A stretch of 62,328 nucleotides of DNA from Oceanospirillum sanctuarii (GTDB taxonomy: Bacteria > Pseudomonadota > Gammaproteobacteria > Pseudomonadales > Halomonadaceae): NCBI RefSeq assembly GCF_002150805.1, contig NZ_MTBA01000005.1:1-62328 (forward strand), given 5' to 3'. Of this stretch, positions 10,543 through 19,613 are shown piece after piece. The position numbers and the translations under genes were made by a program. The notes under the pieces are model-generated. The model saw only the letters and a program-made list of their open reading frames with translations. It was not told the origin of the DNA and searched no databases. Numbering within the stretch: the first letter of the stretch is position 1; each line of letters opens with the position of its first letter.

Positions 10543-10571
10543 ATTCTAAAGTAAAATGTCGACAATGTTAA
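10543..10571 (-). promoter_or_regulatory. Predicted sigma70 promoter of acnB
   Basis: On the minus strand TTAACA (10571-10566) is separated by exactly 17 bp from TAGAAT (10548-10543). Transcription would start near 10536, leaving a leader of about 100 nt before the acnB ATG. Both boxes are close to consensus and no other gene start lies between. Confidence 0.6.
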
Positions 10572-10633
10572 GTTGGGTGAACGGGGTACAGGGTTCAACT
10601 TTGGTCGTTGATCTCAGTCAGTTGATGTCAAAA

Positions 10634-11350
10634 TCAAGCATCATGCGTGAATTGATGCAGTTTGGGGGCGTTATCGCCTGTGATTTCGGCATACCAGATC
10701 TCATGATCCCAGTCGCTCAGAGTCAGTCGTTTGTAACGGCTGTTACAGACGTCCCGGATGCCCGGCTGATGAGTGTGGCCGTGAACCAGGAAGTCAGCAT
10801 TGTGGGCTTCAAGTAACGCTGTGACGGCGCTGTTATCAAGATCCGTTAACGCATAGCCTTCCTGGTGCTCTTTACTTTGAGCGCGGGCCTGCTCTGCGAA
10901 AGCGATGCGCTCTTCAAGGCTTTTACTGAGGAATGCTTGTTGCCATTGCGGATTGCGGAGCATCTGACGAATTTTCTGGTATTCGGTATCGGAGGTGCAT
11001 TCTGCATCGCCATGGCAGAGTAAAATTTCGGTGCCCGACAGCTTGTAGGGTTCTTCGATAAGCTGCATCCCTGCCTGAGCGCAGTAGTCTTCTCCGACCA
11101 GAAAGTCTCGGTTGCCAACCATAAAGTAGAGGCGTGTGTTGTGCTTTTCGCTAAGGGTTTTCAGGTGATTAGCGACAGTGTCTGAGAGTTCGTTGCCTGC
11201 ATCATCGCCGATCCAGTACTCAAAAAAATCCCCCAGAATGTAGAGTTCGTCAGCGTTGGGAGCTTTCTGTTCCAGAAAAGCGAAAAATGCCTGGGTCACC
11301 GGTGCGTTGATATCTTTTAGGTGAAGATCAGAGATAAAGAGTCTTTTCAT
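10634..11350 (-). CDS. lpxH: UDP-2,3-diacylglucosamine diphosphatase LpxH
   Basis: 238-residue calcineurin-like metallophosphoesterase (E. coli LpxH is 240). It hydrolyses UDP-2,3-diacylglucosamine to lipid X and UMP, the fourth step of lipid A synthesis, at the inner face of the inner membrane. The metal-binding motifs are all visible: FISDLHL near the N-terminus, LGDFFEYWIGDD, VGNRDFLVG, LCHGDAE and HGHTHQPG. It lies downstream of ppiB on the same strand, as in many gammaproteobacteria, though a hairpin terminator separates them. The start ATG gives the standard MKRLFISDLHL N-terminus. Confidence 0.97.
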   Translation of the reverse strand: MKRLFISDLHLKDINAPVTQAFFAFLEQKAPNADELYILGDFFEYWIGDDAGNELSDTVANHLKTLSEKHNTRLYFMVGNRDFLVGEDYCAQAGMQLIEEPYKLSGTEILLCHGDAECTSDTEYQKIRQMLRNPQWQQAFLSKSLEERIAFAEQARAQSKEHQEGYALTDLDNSAVTALLEAHNADFLVHGHTHQPGIRDVCNSRYKRLTLSDWDHEIWYAEITGDNAPKLHQFTHDA

Positions 11351-11422
11351 AGCATTGGTCGCTTTCTTGTCTTGTTAAATTGTATTGCAGGTGCGTCTGA
11401 TGTCGGTTCAGAAGGCAGATAC

Positions 11423-11450
11423 AAAAAAGAGCCGCGAACGGCTCTTTTTA
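11423..11450. terminator. Terminator between ppiB and lpxH
   Basis: GAGCCG-CGAA-CGGCTC hairpin with A and T tracts on either side, active in both directions. It lies downstream of the ppiB stop and upstream of lpxH, so the two genes may be only partly cotranscribed. Confidence 0.85.
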
Positions 11451-11506
11451 TCCTTCTTCTTCTATCGAATGCACAATAAAGGAGGAAGTCAGATCAGAAG
11501 AATGAA

Positions 11507-12004
11507 TTACTCTTCAATCAGTTCAGCAGACTCAATAACAACTGCCTCGGCAGGCACATCCTGGTGGCCAGCTTTAGAAGTCGTTTTAACTTCTTTAATC
11601 TGGTTGACCACTTCCATACCTTCTACAACTTTACCGAATACGCAGTAGCCCCAGCCCTGCATGTCTTTGCCGGTGTGGTTCAGGAAGGTGTTGTCTGCAA
11701 CGTTGATGAAGAACTGTGCAGATGCGGAGTGAGGGTCCATGGTGCGAGCCATAGCCAGAGTGCCTGTTTCATTAGACAGGCCGTTGTCTGCTTCGTTTTC
11801 GATTGGGTCGTTAGTTGCTTTTTGCTGCATCTCTGCATCAAAACCGCCGCCCTGAATCATGAAGCCATTGATAACGCGGTGGAAGATGGTGTCGTTGTAG
11901 TGGCCGCTGGTCACATACTCTTCAAAGTTTTTTGCGGTTACCGGCGCTTTTTCGTAGTTCAGTTCGATTTTGATGTCGCCGAAATTAGTATGCAGAACAA
12001 TCAT
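11507..12004 (-). CDS. ppiB: Peptidyl-prolyl cis-trans isomerase B (cyclophilin)
   Basis: 165-residue cytoplasmic cyclophilin (E. coli PpiB is 164). It catalyses cis-trans isomerisation of X-Pro bonds. The family active-site segments are intact: [15 protein letters not shown] (catalytic Arg), [24 protein letters not shown], and [12 protein letters not shown]. There is no signal peptide, which separates it from the periplasmic PpiA. Its start is 334 bp from that of the divergent glnS gene. Confidence 0.97.
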   Translation of the reverse strand: MIVLHTNFGDIKIELNYEKAPVTAKNFEEYVTSGHYNDTIFHRVINGFMIQGGGFDAEMQQKATNDPIENEADNGLSNETGTLAMARTMDPHSASAQFFINVADNTFLNHTGKDMQGWGYCVFGKVVEGMEVVNQIKEVKTTSKAGHQDVPAEAVVIESAELIEE

Positions 12005-12337
12005 GGTATGACCTTATCTCGTTGTTTAATCAGCAAAGCCTGTTGTCGGTTTTGCTTCATTGATGCATTAAACAGGATGGCTTAATGGCTCTCCGTCACG
12101 CTATAATAGCGCTTTTGCGTGTTTGGCAAAAGAATCAGGCAAGGGTTAATGAATCAGAACCGGCGACGCTCTTTTCTGTGTTCAAAATCACTATGTTTGT
12201 ACTGATTTACCTGACCGCTATTCGGGCCGTTAACTGAGGCCGGGTCTTACGGTTTAAACCGTCTTTGCTAAGACCACAAGAGAACGGGCGCAAGCCCCCA
12301 GAAATTCACGCGATTACTCAGAGATTTGCTAAAGATT
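12005..12337. promoter_or_regulatory. Divergent ppiB/glnS control region with structured glnS leader
   Basis: This 333-bp gap has no gene. It holds a perfect TATAAT on the plus strand at 12102-12107 inside the palindrome-like CGCTATAATAGCG, but without a good -35 box. Closer to glnS, GGTCTTA (12243-12249) can pair with TAAGACC (12269-12275) around an inner perfect palindrome CGGTTTAAACCG (12250-12261), and a small GGGC-GCAA-GCCC hairpin follows. These would form a structured mRNA leader. Whether it regulates glnS is unknown. Confidence 0.4.
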
Positions 12338-14020
12338 ATGAGCAACACTGAAAATACACCTGCTCCAAATTTTATTCGTACACTGATTCAGGAAGAGCTG
12401 GCTGCAGGTCAGTACGAGCAGATTGTTACCCGTTTCCCACCTGAGCCAAACGGCTATCTGCATATTGGTCATGCTAAATCGATCTGTTTGAACTTTGGTT
12501 TGGCTGAGCACTTTGATGGTGCTTGTAATCTGCGTTTTGATGACACCAACCCTGAAAAAGAAAGTCAGGAATACATCGATTCTATTAAAGACGATGTTCA
12601 GTGGCTGGGTTTCCAGTGGGCGGGCAATATCCGTTACACCTCCGAATATTTTGATCAGCTGTTTGGTTATGCGGTTGAGCTGATTAAAGCCGGTAAGGCT
12701 TATGTTTGTGAGCTGAATGCTGAGCAGATGCGTGAGTATCGCGGTACGCTGACTGAGCCGGGCAAAAACAGCCCGTTCCGTGATCGTTCTGTTGAAGAAA
12801 ACCTGGATCTGTTCGAGCGCATGCGTGCTGGCGAATTTGATGATGGCGCTAAAGTGCTGCGCGCCAAGATCGATATGTCTGCACCGAATATCAACCTGCG
12901 TGACCCGATTCTGTACCGTATTCGTCGTGCTCACCATCACCAAACTGGTGACAAGTGGTGTATCTATCCAAGTTACGACTTTGCCCATGGTCAGTCTGAT
13001 GCGATTGAAGGTATCACTCACTCCGTTTGTACGCTGGAGTTTGAAGATCACCGTCCGTTGTACAACTGGTTTATTGAAAACCTGCCTGTGCCGTCTCAGC
13101 CAAAGCAGATTGAGTTCTCCCGTCTGAACCTGAACTACACCGTAACCAGTAAGCGTAAGCTGAAGCAGCTGGTGGATGAAGGTCATGTGGCTGGTTGGGA
13201 TGACCCTCGTATGCCGACGCTGGCTGGTTTGCGTCGTCGTGGTTACACCCCGGCATCTCTGCGTAAATTCTGCGACATGGTAGGTGTTACCCGTAGCGAT
13301 GGTGTGGTTGATGTGGCGATGCTGTACCACGCACTTCGCTCTGATCTGGAAGAAAATGCGCCGCGTGCGATGTGTGTGCTGAATCCGATCAAAGTAACCA
13401 TCACGAACTATCCGGAAGATCAGGTTGAAGAGTACGTTGTACCTTCGCACCCTGCGAATGAGGCGATGGGTGAGCGTACTATTCCGTTTAGCCGTACCCT
13501 GCTGATCGATGCTGAAGACTTTATGGAAGATGCGCCTAAGAAGTTCTTCCGTCTGTCTCAGGGGCGCGAAGTGCGTCTGCGCAACTCCTATGTGATCAAG
13601 TGTGAAGAAATGATCAAAAACGAGCAGGGCGACGTTGTTGAGCTGCTGTGCACCTATGATCCTGAAACCCTGGGCAAAAACCCTGAGGGTCGTAAAGTTA
13701 AGGGTGTGATTCACTGGGTTTCTGAAGAGCATGCTGTGCCTGCTGAGGTTCGTCTGTACGAGAACCTGTTCACTGATCCGAATCCGGATGGCAAAAAAGA
13801 CGTTAACTTCCTTGAGCACATCAACCCGGAGTCTCTTGAAGTGACGACCGGATATTGCGAGCCAAGCCTGCTGACAGCAGCGCCGGAAGACCGTTTCCAG
13901 TTTGAGCGTGTGGGCTACTTCTGCGCAGATCGTTTCGATCACGGTAAAGATGGCAAGTTGGTATTCAACAAGACAGTTGGCCTGAAGGACAGCTGGGCAA
14001 AAATTCAGAAGAAGGGATAA
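12338..14020 (+). CDS. glnS: Glutaminyl-tRNA synthetase
   Basis: 560-residue class I aminoacyl-tRNA synthetase (E. coli GlnS is 554) that charges tRNA-Gln with glutamine. The HIGH signature is in [14 protein letters not shown], the GlnRS-specific [10 protein letters not shown] follows, and the KMSKS equivalent is VTSKRKL. The C-terminal anticodon-binding beta-barrels run from about residue 345 to the end. I chose the ATG at 12338 ([14 protein letters not shown]), which matches the family N-terminus; an upstream TTG adds only four residues. The stop is 6 bp before the cysS ATG, so glnS and cysS form an operon. Confidence 0.98.
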   Translation: MSNTENTPAPNFIRTLIQEELAAGQYEQIVTRFPPEPNGYLHIGHAKSICLNFGLAEHFDGACNLRFDDTNPEKESQEYIDSIKDDVQWLGFQWAGNIRYTSEYFDQLFGYAVELIKAGKAYVCELNAEQMREYRGTLTEPGKNSPFRDRSVEENLDLFERMRAGEFDDGAKVLRAKIDMSAPNINLRDPILYRIRRAHHHQTGDKWCIYPSYDFAHGQSDAIEGITHSVCTLEFEDHRPLYNWFIENLPVPSQPKQIEFSRLNLNYTVTSKRKLKQLVDEGHVAGWDDPRMPTLAGLRRRGYTPASLRKFCDMVGVTRSDGVVDVAMLYHALRSDLEENAPRAMCVLNPIKVTITNYPEDQVEEYVVPSHPANEAMGERTIPFSRTLLIDAEDFMEDAPKKFFRLSQGREVRLRNSYVIKCEEMIKNEQGDVVELLCTYDPETLGKNPEGRKVKGVIHWVSEEHAVPAEVRLYENLFTDPNPDGKKDVNFLEHINPESLEVTTGYCEPSLLTAAPEDRFQFERVGYFCADRFDHGKDGKLVFNKTVGLKDSWAKIQKKG

Positions 14021-14026
14021 TCGGGC

Positions 14027-15412
14027 ATGTTACAGATCTACAACACCATGACGCGCAAAAAAGAGGTTTTTACACCGATTGATGCGAACAAGGTACGCAT
14101 GTATGTCTGTGGTATTACGGTTTACGACCTGTGCCATATTGGTCATGCCCGGGTGATGGTGGGGTTCGATATGATCACCCGCTATCTGCGTCATCGTGGT
14201 TACGACGTCAATTACGTGCGTAACATTACGGATGTTGATGACAAAATTATCCGTCGTGCCGGTGAAAATGGTGAGCCTGTTGAGGTGCTGACTGAGCGTA
14301 TGATTCAGGCGATGCATGATGACGAAGACCGTCTGAATGTGCTGCGCCCGGATCATGAGCCTCGTGCGACACACCATATTCAGGATATTCTGGATATGGT
14401 TCAGACCCTGATTGAAAAAGGTTTTGCCTACGCTGCGGATAACGGTGATGTTTATTACCGGGTTAATAAGTTTGAAGGCTACGGCAAGCTGACCAATCGT
14501 AATCTTGAAGATATGCAGGCCGGTGCCCGTATTGATGTTCAGGATGCCAAAGAAAATCCAATGGATTTTGTGCTTTGGAAGGCGGCTAAAGAGGGTGAAG
14601 TCAGCTGGGATTCTCCTTGGGGTAAAGGTCGCCCTGGTTGGCATATCGAGTGTTCTGCTATGTCGACCTGCTGTCTGGGTAATCACTTTGATATTCATGG
14701 TGGTGGTCCGGATCTGCCGTTCCCGCACCATGAGAATGAGATTGCCCAGTCTGAAGCGGCGACTGGTGAGACCTATGCTAACACCTGGATGCATGCTGGC
14801 GCTGTGCGGGTTGATCAGGAGAAGATGTCCAAATCTTTGGGTAACTTCTTCACCATTCGTGAGGTATTGGATAAATACAATCCGGAGGTAGTACGTTACT
14901 TCCTGTTGTCCAGTCACTATCGTAGCCCGATCAACTATTCAGAAGACGGTCTGAAATCTGCGCGTCAGTCGCTGGAGCGTTTTTATACCGCTCTGCAGGG
15001 TGTAGATGCCGTTGAAGTGAAGCCTGAAGGTGAGTGGGTTGAGCGTTTCAAAACTGCGATGGATGATGATTTCAATACTGCAGAGGCTTTTGCGGTATTG
15101 TTTGATCTGGCCAAGCAGTTGAACATCGCTAAAAAAGAGGGTGATGTTGCTGGTGCAGCTCAATTAGCCGGAACACTGCGTCTTTTTGGTGATGTCTTGG
15201 GTCTTTTCTATCAGGATGCGGATGCGTTTCTGAAAGGCGAGCCTCAAACGGATGGTTTGTCAGAAGAAGAGATTGAATCTCAAATCGAAGCACGTAATCA
15301 GGCGCGTAAGAATAAAGATTTTGCCGAGTCTGATCGCATTCGGGATGCATTGGCGGAGCAGGGTATTATTTTGAAAGACTCCCGTGAAGGAACCAGCTGG
15401 GTTCGCGAATAA
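14027..15412 (+). CDS. cysS: Cysteinyl-tRNA synthetase
   Basis: 461-residue class I synthetase (E. coli CysS has 461) that charges tRNA-Cys. The N-terminus [13 protein letters not shown] leads to the zinc-binding YVCGITVYD and the HIGH motif in CHIGHARV. Further zinc ligands are at WHIECSAM and the HHENE segment, and KMSKSLGNF is intact. The helical DALR-type anticodon-binding domain follows from about residue 330. It is the second gene of the glnS-cysS operon, ending at a terminator shared with convergent folD. Confidence 0.98.
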   Translation: MLQIYNTMTRKKEVFTPIDANKVRMYVCGITVYDLCHIGHARVMVGFDMITRYLRHRGYDVNYVRNITDVDDKIIRRAGENGEPVEVLTERMIQAMHDDEDRLNVLRPDHEPRATHHIQDILDMVQTLIEKGFAYAADNGDVYYRVNKFEGYGKLTNRNLEDMQAGARIDVQDAKENPMDFVLWKAAKEGEVSWDSPWGKGRPGWHIECSAMSTCCLGNHFDIHGGGPDLPFPHHENEIAQSEAATGETYANTWMHAGAVRVDQEKMSKSLGNFFTIREVLDKYNPEVVRYFLLSSHYRSPINYSEDGLKSARQSLERFYTALQGVDAVEVKPEGEWVERFKTAMDDDFNTAEAFAVLFDLAKQLNIAKKEGDVAGAAQLAGTLRLFGDVLGLFYQDADAFLKGEPQTDGLSEEEIESQIEARNQARKNKDFAESDRIRDALAEQGIILKDSREGTSWVRE

Positions 15413-15503
15413 GCTGATTTGTCATCTTGTTGGGAGGCTGCATTTGATAGATAAGTAGTCCTCTCTGAGGTGTCGGTCTTATTCAGGACGGGACAGGGTG
15501 AAT

Positions 15504-15537
15504 AAAAAAGGGGATGCCAATTGGCATCCCCTTTTTT
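15504..15537. terminator. Bidirectional terminator cysS/folD
   Basis: An 11-bp perfect palindrome-like stem (GGGGATGCCAA/TTGGCATCCCC) is flanked by AAAAAA and TTTTTT. It lies between the convergent cysS and folD genes and can end both transcripts. Confidence 0.92.
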
Positions 15538-15554
15538 GTGCTGAAGCTGATGGG

Positions 15555-16412
15555 TTACTCAGCGTCATGCATCTCTGCGGCCTGCAGGGTGTTTTCCAGC
15601 AGAGCTGCGCGGGTCATTGGGCCTACTCCACCAGGAACCGGGGTGATCCAGCTGGCGCGGGTTGCAGCGACATCGTACTCAACATCGCCTACCAGTTTGC
15701 CGTCTTCTTGGCGGTTGATGCCTACATCAATAACGATGGCGCCTTCTTTTACCCATTCACCTTTAACCAGGCCCGGTTTGCCAACAGCAACAACCAGTAC
15801 GTCAGCTTCAGAAACCTCTTTTTCAAGGTTCTTGGTGAAGCGATGGGTAACGGTAACTGTGCAGCCTGCCAGAAGCAGTTCAAGTGCCATTGGGCGGCCA
15901 ACAATATTTGAAGCGCCGACGATGGTTGCTTTCAGGCCGTGCATGTCAACACCGGTGCTTTCCAGAAGGGTAACAATACCTTTTGGAGTGCATGGGCGAA
16001 GAACCGGCAGGCGTTGCGCCAGGCGACCCAGGTTATAGGGGTGGAAGCCATCAACATCTTTGTTCGGCTGAATGCGTTCCAGGATCAGATCTGAATCCAG
16101 GTGGGCAGGCAGAGGCAGCTGAACCAGAATGCCGTCAACCTCAGGGTTGCTGTTCAGATTATCAACCAGCTTCAGGAGTTCATCCTGAGAAGTTGATGCA
16201 GGCATATCATAGGAGAAGGATTTGAAACCGGCTTTTTCGCAGTCGGCTTTCTTGTTACGTACATATACTTCGGAAGCCGGATCTTCACCAACAAGTACAA
16301 CGGCTAAGCCGGGTACGCGCTGACCATTGGCAACACGTTGTTGTACTTTAGAGGAGATAGAATCGCGGATGTCTTGCGCAATCTGTTTGCCATCAATAAT
16401 TTTGGCGTTCAT
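15555..16412 (-). CDS. folD: Methylenetetrahydrofolate dehydrogenase/cyclohydrolase FolD
   Basis: 285-residue bifunctional enzyme (E. coli FolD is 288). It oxidises 5,10-methylene-THF to methenyl-THF with NADP and hydrolyses that to 10-formyl-THF. Family signatures are visible: the substrate-binding [15 protein letters not shown] with its catalytic Lys, [14 protein letters not shown], the Rossmann segment [19 protein letters not shown], and the C-terminal [14 protein letters not shown]. It is convergent with cysS and divergent from the tRNA operon. Confidence 0.98.
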   Translation of the reverse strand: MNAKIIDGKQIAQDIRDSISSKVQQRVANGQRVPGLAVVLVGEDPASEVYVRNKKADCEKAGFKSFSYDMPASTSQDELLKLVDNLNSNPEVDGILVQLPLPAHLDSDLILERIQPNKDVDGFHPYNLGRLAQRLPVLRPCTPKGIVTLLESTGVDMHGLKATIVGASNIVGRPMALELLLAGCTVTVTHRFTKNLEKEVSEADVLVVAVGKPGLVKGEWVKEGAIVIDVGINRQEDGKLVGDVEYDVAATRASWITPVPGGVGPMTRAALLENTLQAAEMHDAE

Positions 16413-16543
16413 CTTTTGGAGGTGCTCCTGCCCATGCTGTGTGACTGATATATCTATTTTCGCATGTTCCCCGTTGCGGGGGAATATCCAAGGCCAATGT
16501 CTTGTATCTAAATGAAAAACTTAAATTTTTTTTAAAATTAGTG

Positions 16544-16570
16544 TTGACGAGCTTTGTAGGTGTGTATAAA
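16544..16570 (+). promoter_or_regulatory. Predicted sigma70 promoter of the tRNA operon
   Basis: TTGACG (16544-16549) is followed after 15 bp by TATAAA (16565-16570). A GC-rich discriminator (GCGCCCC) lies immediately downstream, as is usual for stringently controlled stable-RNA promoters. The first mature tRNA begins 63 bp after the -10 box. Spacing is slightly short. Confidence 0.7.
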
Positions 16571-16633
16571 ATGCGCCCCATGTTGAGACGGCCACTCACG
16601 GAAGCCAATCAATAGTGTTAGTCGAAAGTAAGT

Positions 16634-16710
16634 CGGGATATAGCGCAGTCTGGTAGCGCGCCTGCTTTGGGAGCAGGATGTCGGGGGTTCGAATCCCTCT
16701 ATCCCGACCA
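16634..16710 (+). tRNA. tRNA-Pro (TGG), copy 1
   Basis: 77-nt cloverleaf: acceptor stem CGGGATA pairs with TATCCCG, anticodon loop CTTTGGGA gives anticodon TGG, the T arm is GGGGGTTCGAATCCCTC, and the encoded CCA end is present. It is first in the six-tRNA operon and is identical to two later copies. Confidence 0.97.
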
Positions 16711-16726
16711 TTTTTGGACTTGTAAC

Positions 16727-16803
16727 GCGCCTATAGCTCAACCGGATAGAGCAACGGCCTTCTAAGCCGTAGGTTGCAGGTTCGAGTCCTGCTGGGCGCG
16801 CCA
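16727..16803 (+). tRNA. tRNA-Arg (TCT)
   Basis: 77-nt cloverleaf with acceptor stem GCGCCTA/TGGGCGC (one G-T pair), anticodon stem ACGGC/GCCGT, anticodon TCT, and an encoded CCA. It is 16 bp downstream of tRNA-Pro in the same operon. Confidence 0.96.
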
Positions 16804-16850
16804 GTGTTCAGTTCGACGTTTTGCTGAATGAGTAGTCATTTGGTTCGGTG

Positions 16851-16926
16851 GTGAGCGTAGCTCAGTTGGTAGAGCCCCGGATTGTGATTCCGGTTGTCGT
16901 GGGTTCGAGTCCCATCGTTCACCCCA
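16851..16926 (+). tRNA. tRNA-His (GTG), copy 1
   Basis: 76-nt cloverleaf with acceptor stem GTGAGCG/CGTTCAC, anticodon GTG and an encoded CCA. The base before it (16850) is G, the extra G-1 that marks tRNA-His. Discriminator C73 is also the expected histidine identity base. Confidence 0.97.
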
Positions 16927-16985
16927 GTTTCTGCTTCGGCAGAGTGTTGTAAGCAGCTTGGGTTAATCTTCTGAGTTGTTGAAGT

Positions 16986-17062
16986 CGGGATATAGCGCAG
17001 TCTGGTAGCGCGCCTGCTTTGGGAGCAGGATGTCGGGGGTTCGAATCCCTCTATCCCGACCA
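16986..17062 (+). tRNA. tRNA-Pro (TGG), copy 2
   Basis: Identical over all 77 positions to the copy at 16634, including anticodon TGG and encoded CCA. The exact identity of copies points to recent duplication or gene conversion. Confidence 0.97.
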
Positions 17063-17094
17063 TCTTTTCTACCCATGCTTTTGCATGTTTTGTG

Positions 17095-17170
17095 GTGAGC
17101 GTAGCTCAGTTGGTAGAGCCCCGGATTGTGATTCCGGTTGTCGTGGGTTCGAGTCCCATCGTTCACCCCA
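17095..17170 (+). tRNA. tRNA-His (GTG), copy 2
   Basis: Identical to the copy at 16851, again with G at position -1 (17094), anticodon GTG and encoded CCA. It lies 32 bp after the second tRNA-Pro. Confidence 0.97.
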
Positions 17171-17200
17171 TTCTCTTCGAGAATGATCAGATTTATATGT

Positions 17201-17277
17201 CGGGATATAGCGCAGTCTGGTAGCGCGCCTGCTTTGGGAGCAGGATGTCGGGGGTTCGAATCCCTCTATCCCGACCA
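17201..17277 (+). tRNA. tRNA-Pro (TGG), copy 3
   Basis: Third identical 77-nt tRNA-Pro (TGG). It is the last gene of the operon. No classical hairpin terminator follows; the downstream 250 bp are T-rich and lead to tig. Confidence 0.97.
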
Positions 17278-17531
17278 TCTCTTTTCTTATCTGTTGTATC
17301 TCATCTCTTCTTTATTTAATTCCTGTAACGCTTTGATTTATATCGCCTTTGTGTGTTTACTGTGAATCTGGCCGTCAGATATCTGAAGTCTGAATCTTTT
17401 TGCTATTTCTTTTCTCTTCAGATGCCCTGAAAGAGCGATAACCGCTTGCTTGCGAGTGTTTCTGCTCTTAAAATCTCACTCTTTCGGCTTATCTATAAAG
17501 AAGCATTAAAAAAGTATTGCGAGGATTTTTC

Positions 17532-18851
17532 ATGCAAGTTTCCGTTGAAACGACTTCTGGTCTTGAGCGTCGCGTCACAATTCAGGTGCCAGCAGCGCAA
17601 ATTGATGAAGCAGTTGAACAGCGTCTGCAGCAGACTGCTAAAAGCGCACGTATCAACGGCTTCCGTCGTGGCAAGGTGCCAATGAGCTTTGTTCGTCGTC
17701 AGTATGGCAACGAAGTGCGTGCAGAGGTTGTTTCTGAAGTTATGCGTACCAAGTACGTTGAAGCAATCACTCAGGAAAAGCTGAACCCAGCTGGTTTCCC
17801 TGAAATCGATGCTTCTGTAAACGAAGCAGGTAAAGACCTGGAATTCGTTGCAACTCTGGAAGTTTACCCAGAAGTTGAAGTTGGTTCAGTAGCAGATCTG
17901 TCTGTAGAGAAGCCAGTTGCTTCTGTATCTGACGAAGATCTGGACAAAATGATCGAAGTTCTGCGTGAGCAGCAAGCTAAGTGGAACGAAGTTGACCGTG
18001 CTGCAACTGAGCAGGATCAGGTTAATATCGATTTTGAAGGTTTCATCGACGGTGAAGCTTTTGAAGGTGGTAAAGCAGAAGGTCACGACCTGGGTCTGTC
18101 TTCCGGTACTTTCATTCCGGGCTTTGAAGCTCAGCTGGTAGGTACTAAAGCAGGTGAAGAGAAAGACGTAAACGTAACTTTCCCTGAAGATTACCAGGCT
18201 GAACAGCTGAAAGGTAAAGATGCAGTATTCAAAGTTAAAGTGAATAAAGTATCTGAACAGCAGAAACCTGAGCTGAACGATGACTTCTTCAAGCTGTACG
18301 GCGTTGAAGAAGGTGGTCTGGAAGCTTTCCGCGCTGATGTTAAGAAAAACATGGAGCGTGAGCTGGAACAGACTATCAAAAACAAAGTTAAAGAACAGAT
18401 CGTAACTGCTCTGGTTGAGCGTAACGAGTTCGATGTTCCTAAGGCTCTGATCAGCAACGAAATCGATGCTCTGCGTCAGCAAGCTGTTCAGCAGTTCGGT
18501 GGTCCTTCTAACTTTGATGCGTCTGCGCTGCCTGCAGAGCTGTTCCAGGAGCAGGCTGAGAAGCGTGTTAAACTGGGTCTGCTGATGGCTTCTGTTGTTG
18601 AAGCTAAAGAACTGAAGGCTGATGAAGCTGCGATCCGCGCTTATGTAGAAAAACTGGCTGAGTCTTATCAGGATCCTCAGCAGGTTGTTGATTACTACAT
18701 GAACAACGAGCAAATGCGTCAGCAGCTGGAATCTGCAGTGCTGGAAGAGCAGGTTGTTGAAAATCTGCTGAACGAAGCATCTGTAAATGAAGTAGAAATG
18801 TCTTACGACGATGCTATTAAGCCAGCTGAGAAAAACGCTGAAGCTGCTTAA
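17532..18851 (+). CDS. tig: Trigger factor (ribosome-associated chaperone, PPIase)
   Basis: 439-residue trigger factor (E. coli Tig is 432). It binds ribosomal protein L23 at the exit tunnel and shelters nascent chains. The ribosome-binding domain carries the GFRRGKVP signature (about residues 43-50). The FKBP-like PPIase domain follows (about 150-245: VNIDFEGFIDGEAFEGGKA, then LSSGTFIPGFE), then the helical C-terminal chaperone domain. I chose the ATG at 17532 with GAGGA six bases upstream. The gene heads the tig-clpP-clpX-lon-hupB-ppiD quality-control block typical of gammaproteobacteria. Confidence 0.98.
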   Translation: MQVSVETTSGLERRVTIQVPAAQIDEAVEQRLQQTAKSARINGFRRGKVPMSFVRRQYGNEVRAEVVSEVMRTKYVEAITQEKLNPAGFPEIDASVNEAGKDLEFVATLEVYPEVEVGSVADLSVEKPVASVSDEDLDKMIEVLREQQAKWNEVDRAATEQDQVNIDFEGFIDGEAFEGGKAEGHDLGLSSGTFIPGFEAQLVGTKAGEEKDVNVTFPEDYQAEQLKGKDAVFKVKVNKVSEQQKPELNDDFFKLYGVEEGGLEAFRADVKKNMERELEQTIKNKVKEQIVTALVERNEFDVPKALISNEIDALRQQAVQQFGGPSNFDASALPAELFQEQAEKRVKLGLLMASVVEAKELKADEAAIRAYVEKLAESYQDPQQVVDYYMNNEQMRQQLESAVLEEQVVENLLNEASVNEVEMSYDDAIKPAEKNAEAA

Positions 18852-18880
18852 TCTGCAAATATCGTTTTGACGACTTCATG

Positions 18881-18913
18881 GCCTGACCTCTATTATGGGG
18901 GTCAGGCATTTTT
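18881..18913 (+). terminator. Terminator or attenuator between tig and clpP
   Basis: GCCTGACC (18881-18888) pairs with GGTCAGGC (18900-18907) across an 11-nt loop, followed by ATTTTTA. It ends just before the clpP ribosome site, so it may only partly terminate tig transcripts. Confidence 0.7.
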
Positions 18914-18930
18914 ACTAAGGGAATATGCAT

Positions 18931-19548
18931 ATGAGCAATCCGCACGAGATTATGAATTCTGGCCTGGTGCCAATGGTTGTTGAGCAATCATCACGGGGCG
19001 AGCGTGCATACGATATTTACTCACGTCTCTTAAAAGAACGTGTGATCTTTCTGGTTGGACCTGTTGAAGATCACATGGCAAATTTAGTCGTCGCTCAATT
19101 GCTGTTTTTAGAGTCCGAGAACCCGGATAAAGATATCCATCTGTACATCAACTCTCCGGGCGGCTCTGTAACTGCAGGTATGTCGATCTATGACACCATG
19201 CAGTTTATCAAACCAGATGTCAGCACTATGTGTATCGGTCAGGCGGCAAGTATGGGCGCGCTTTTACTGGCTGGTGGTGCTGAAGGTAAGCGTTACTGTC
19301 TGCCACACTCCCGAATGATGATTCACCAGCCTTTAGGTGGTTTCCAGGGACAGGCGTCTGACATTGAGATCCATACCCGCGAAATTCTGACGATTCGTGA
19401 GAAGCTGAATAAGGTTCTGTCTCATCACACCGGTAAGCCGATCGATGAGATCGCTAAAGATACCGACCGTGATAACTTCATGGATGGTGAGACTGCAGTA
19501 GAATACGGGCTGATTGATAAAGTACTGAATCAGCGAACGCAGGGCTGA
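18931..19548 (+). CDS. clpP: ATP-dependent Clp protease proteolytic subunit
   Basis: 205-residue serine protease that forms a double heptameric ring and works with ClpX or ClpA. The catalytic Ser is in [13 protein letters not shown] and the catalytic His in [11 protein letters not shown]; the oxyanion segment is [13 protein letters not shown] chose the second ATG (18931) because AAGGGA lies 8 nt upstream; the ATG at 18925 would be only 2 nt from it. clpX follows 65 bp downstream. Confidence 0.98.
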   Translation: MSNPHEIMNSGLVPMVVEQSSRGERAYDIYSRLLKERVIFLVGPVEDHMANLVVAQLLFLESENPDKDIHLYINSPGGSVTAGMSIYDTMQFIKPDVSTMCIGQAASMGALLLAGGAEGKRYCLPHSRMMIHQPLGGFQGQASDIEIHTREILTIREKLNKVLSHHTGKPIDEIAKDTDRDNFMDGETAVEYGLIDKVLNQRTQG

Positions 19549-19613
19549 TTCAGCGCTGTTGAATTTTAGCGGTGGCCTGCGTGGCTGCCGCGACTGAGTA
19601 ACCGAGGTAACGA

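Noticed and set aside
10556-10816. An 86-residue plus-strand frame between acnB and lpxH
   Set aside because: It overlaps the lpxH 3' end and the predicted acnB promoter and has no recognisable features.
12102-12107. Perfect TATAAT as a glnS promoter
   Set aside because: No acceptable -35 hexamer lies at 16-18 bp, and the site is inside a small palindrome. I kept it only as part of the control-region note.
12329-13942. A 537-residue open frame antisense to glnS
   Set aside because: Same cause: the coding bias of glnS keeps the opposite frame open. No motif or start signal supports it.
16634-17277. Regularly spaced identical repeats that could look like a CRISPR array
   Set aside because: The repeats are 76-77 nt tRNA genes with proper cloverleaf folding and CCA ends, and there are no cas genes.
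16538-17278. Several minus-strand frames containing GFEPPTSCSQSRRATRLRYIPT-like peptides
   Set aside because: These are translations of tRNA-Pro and tRNA-His genes, a well-known annotation artefact.
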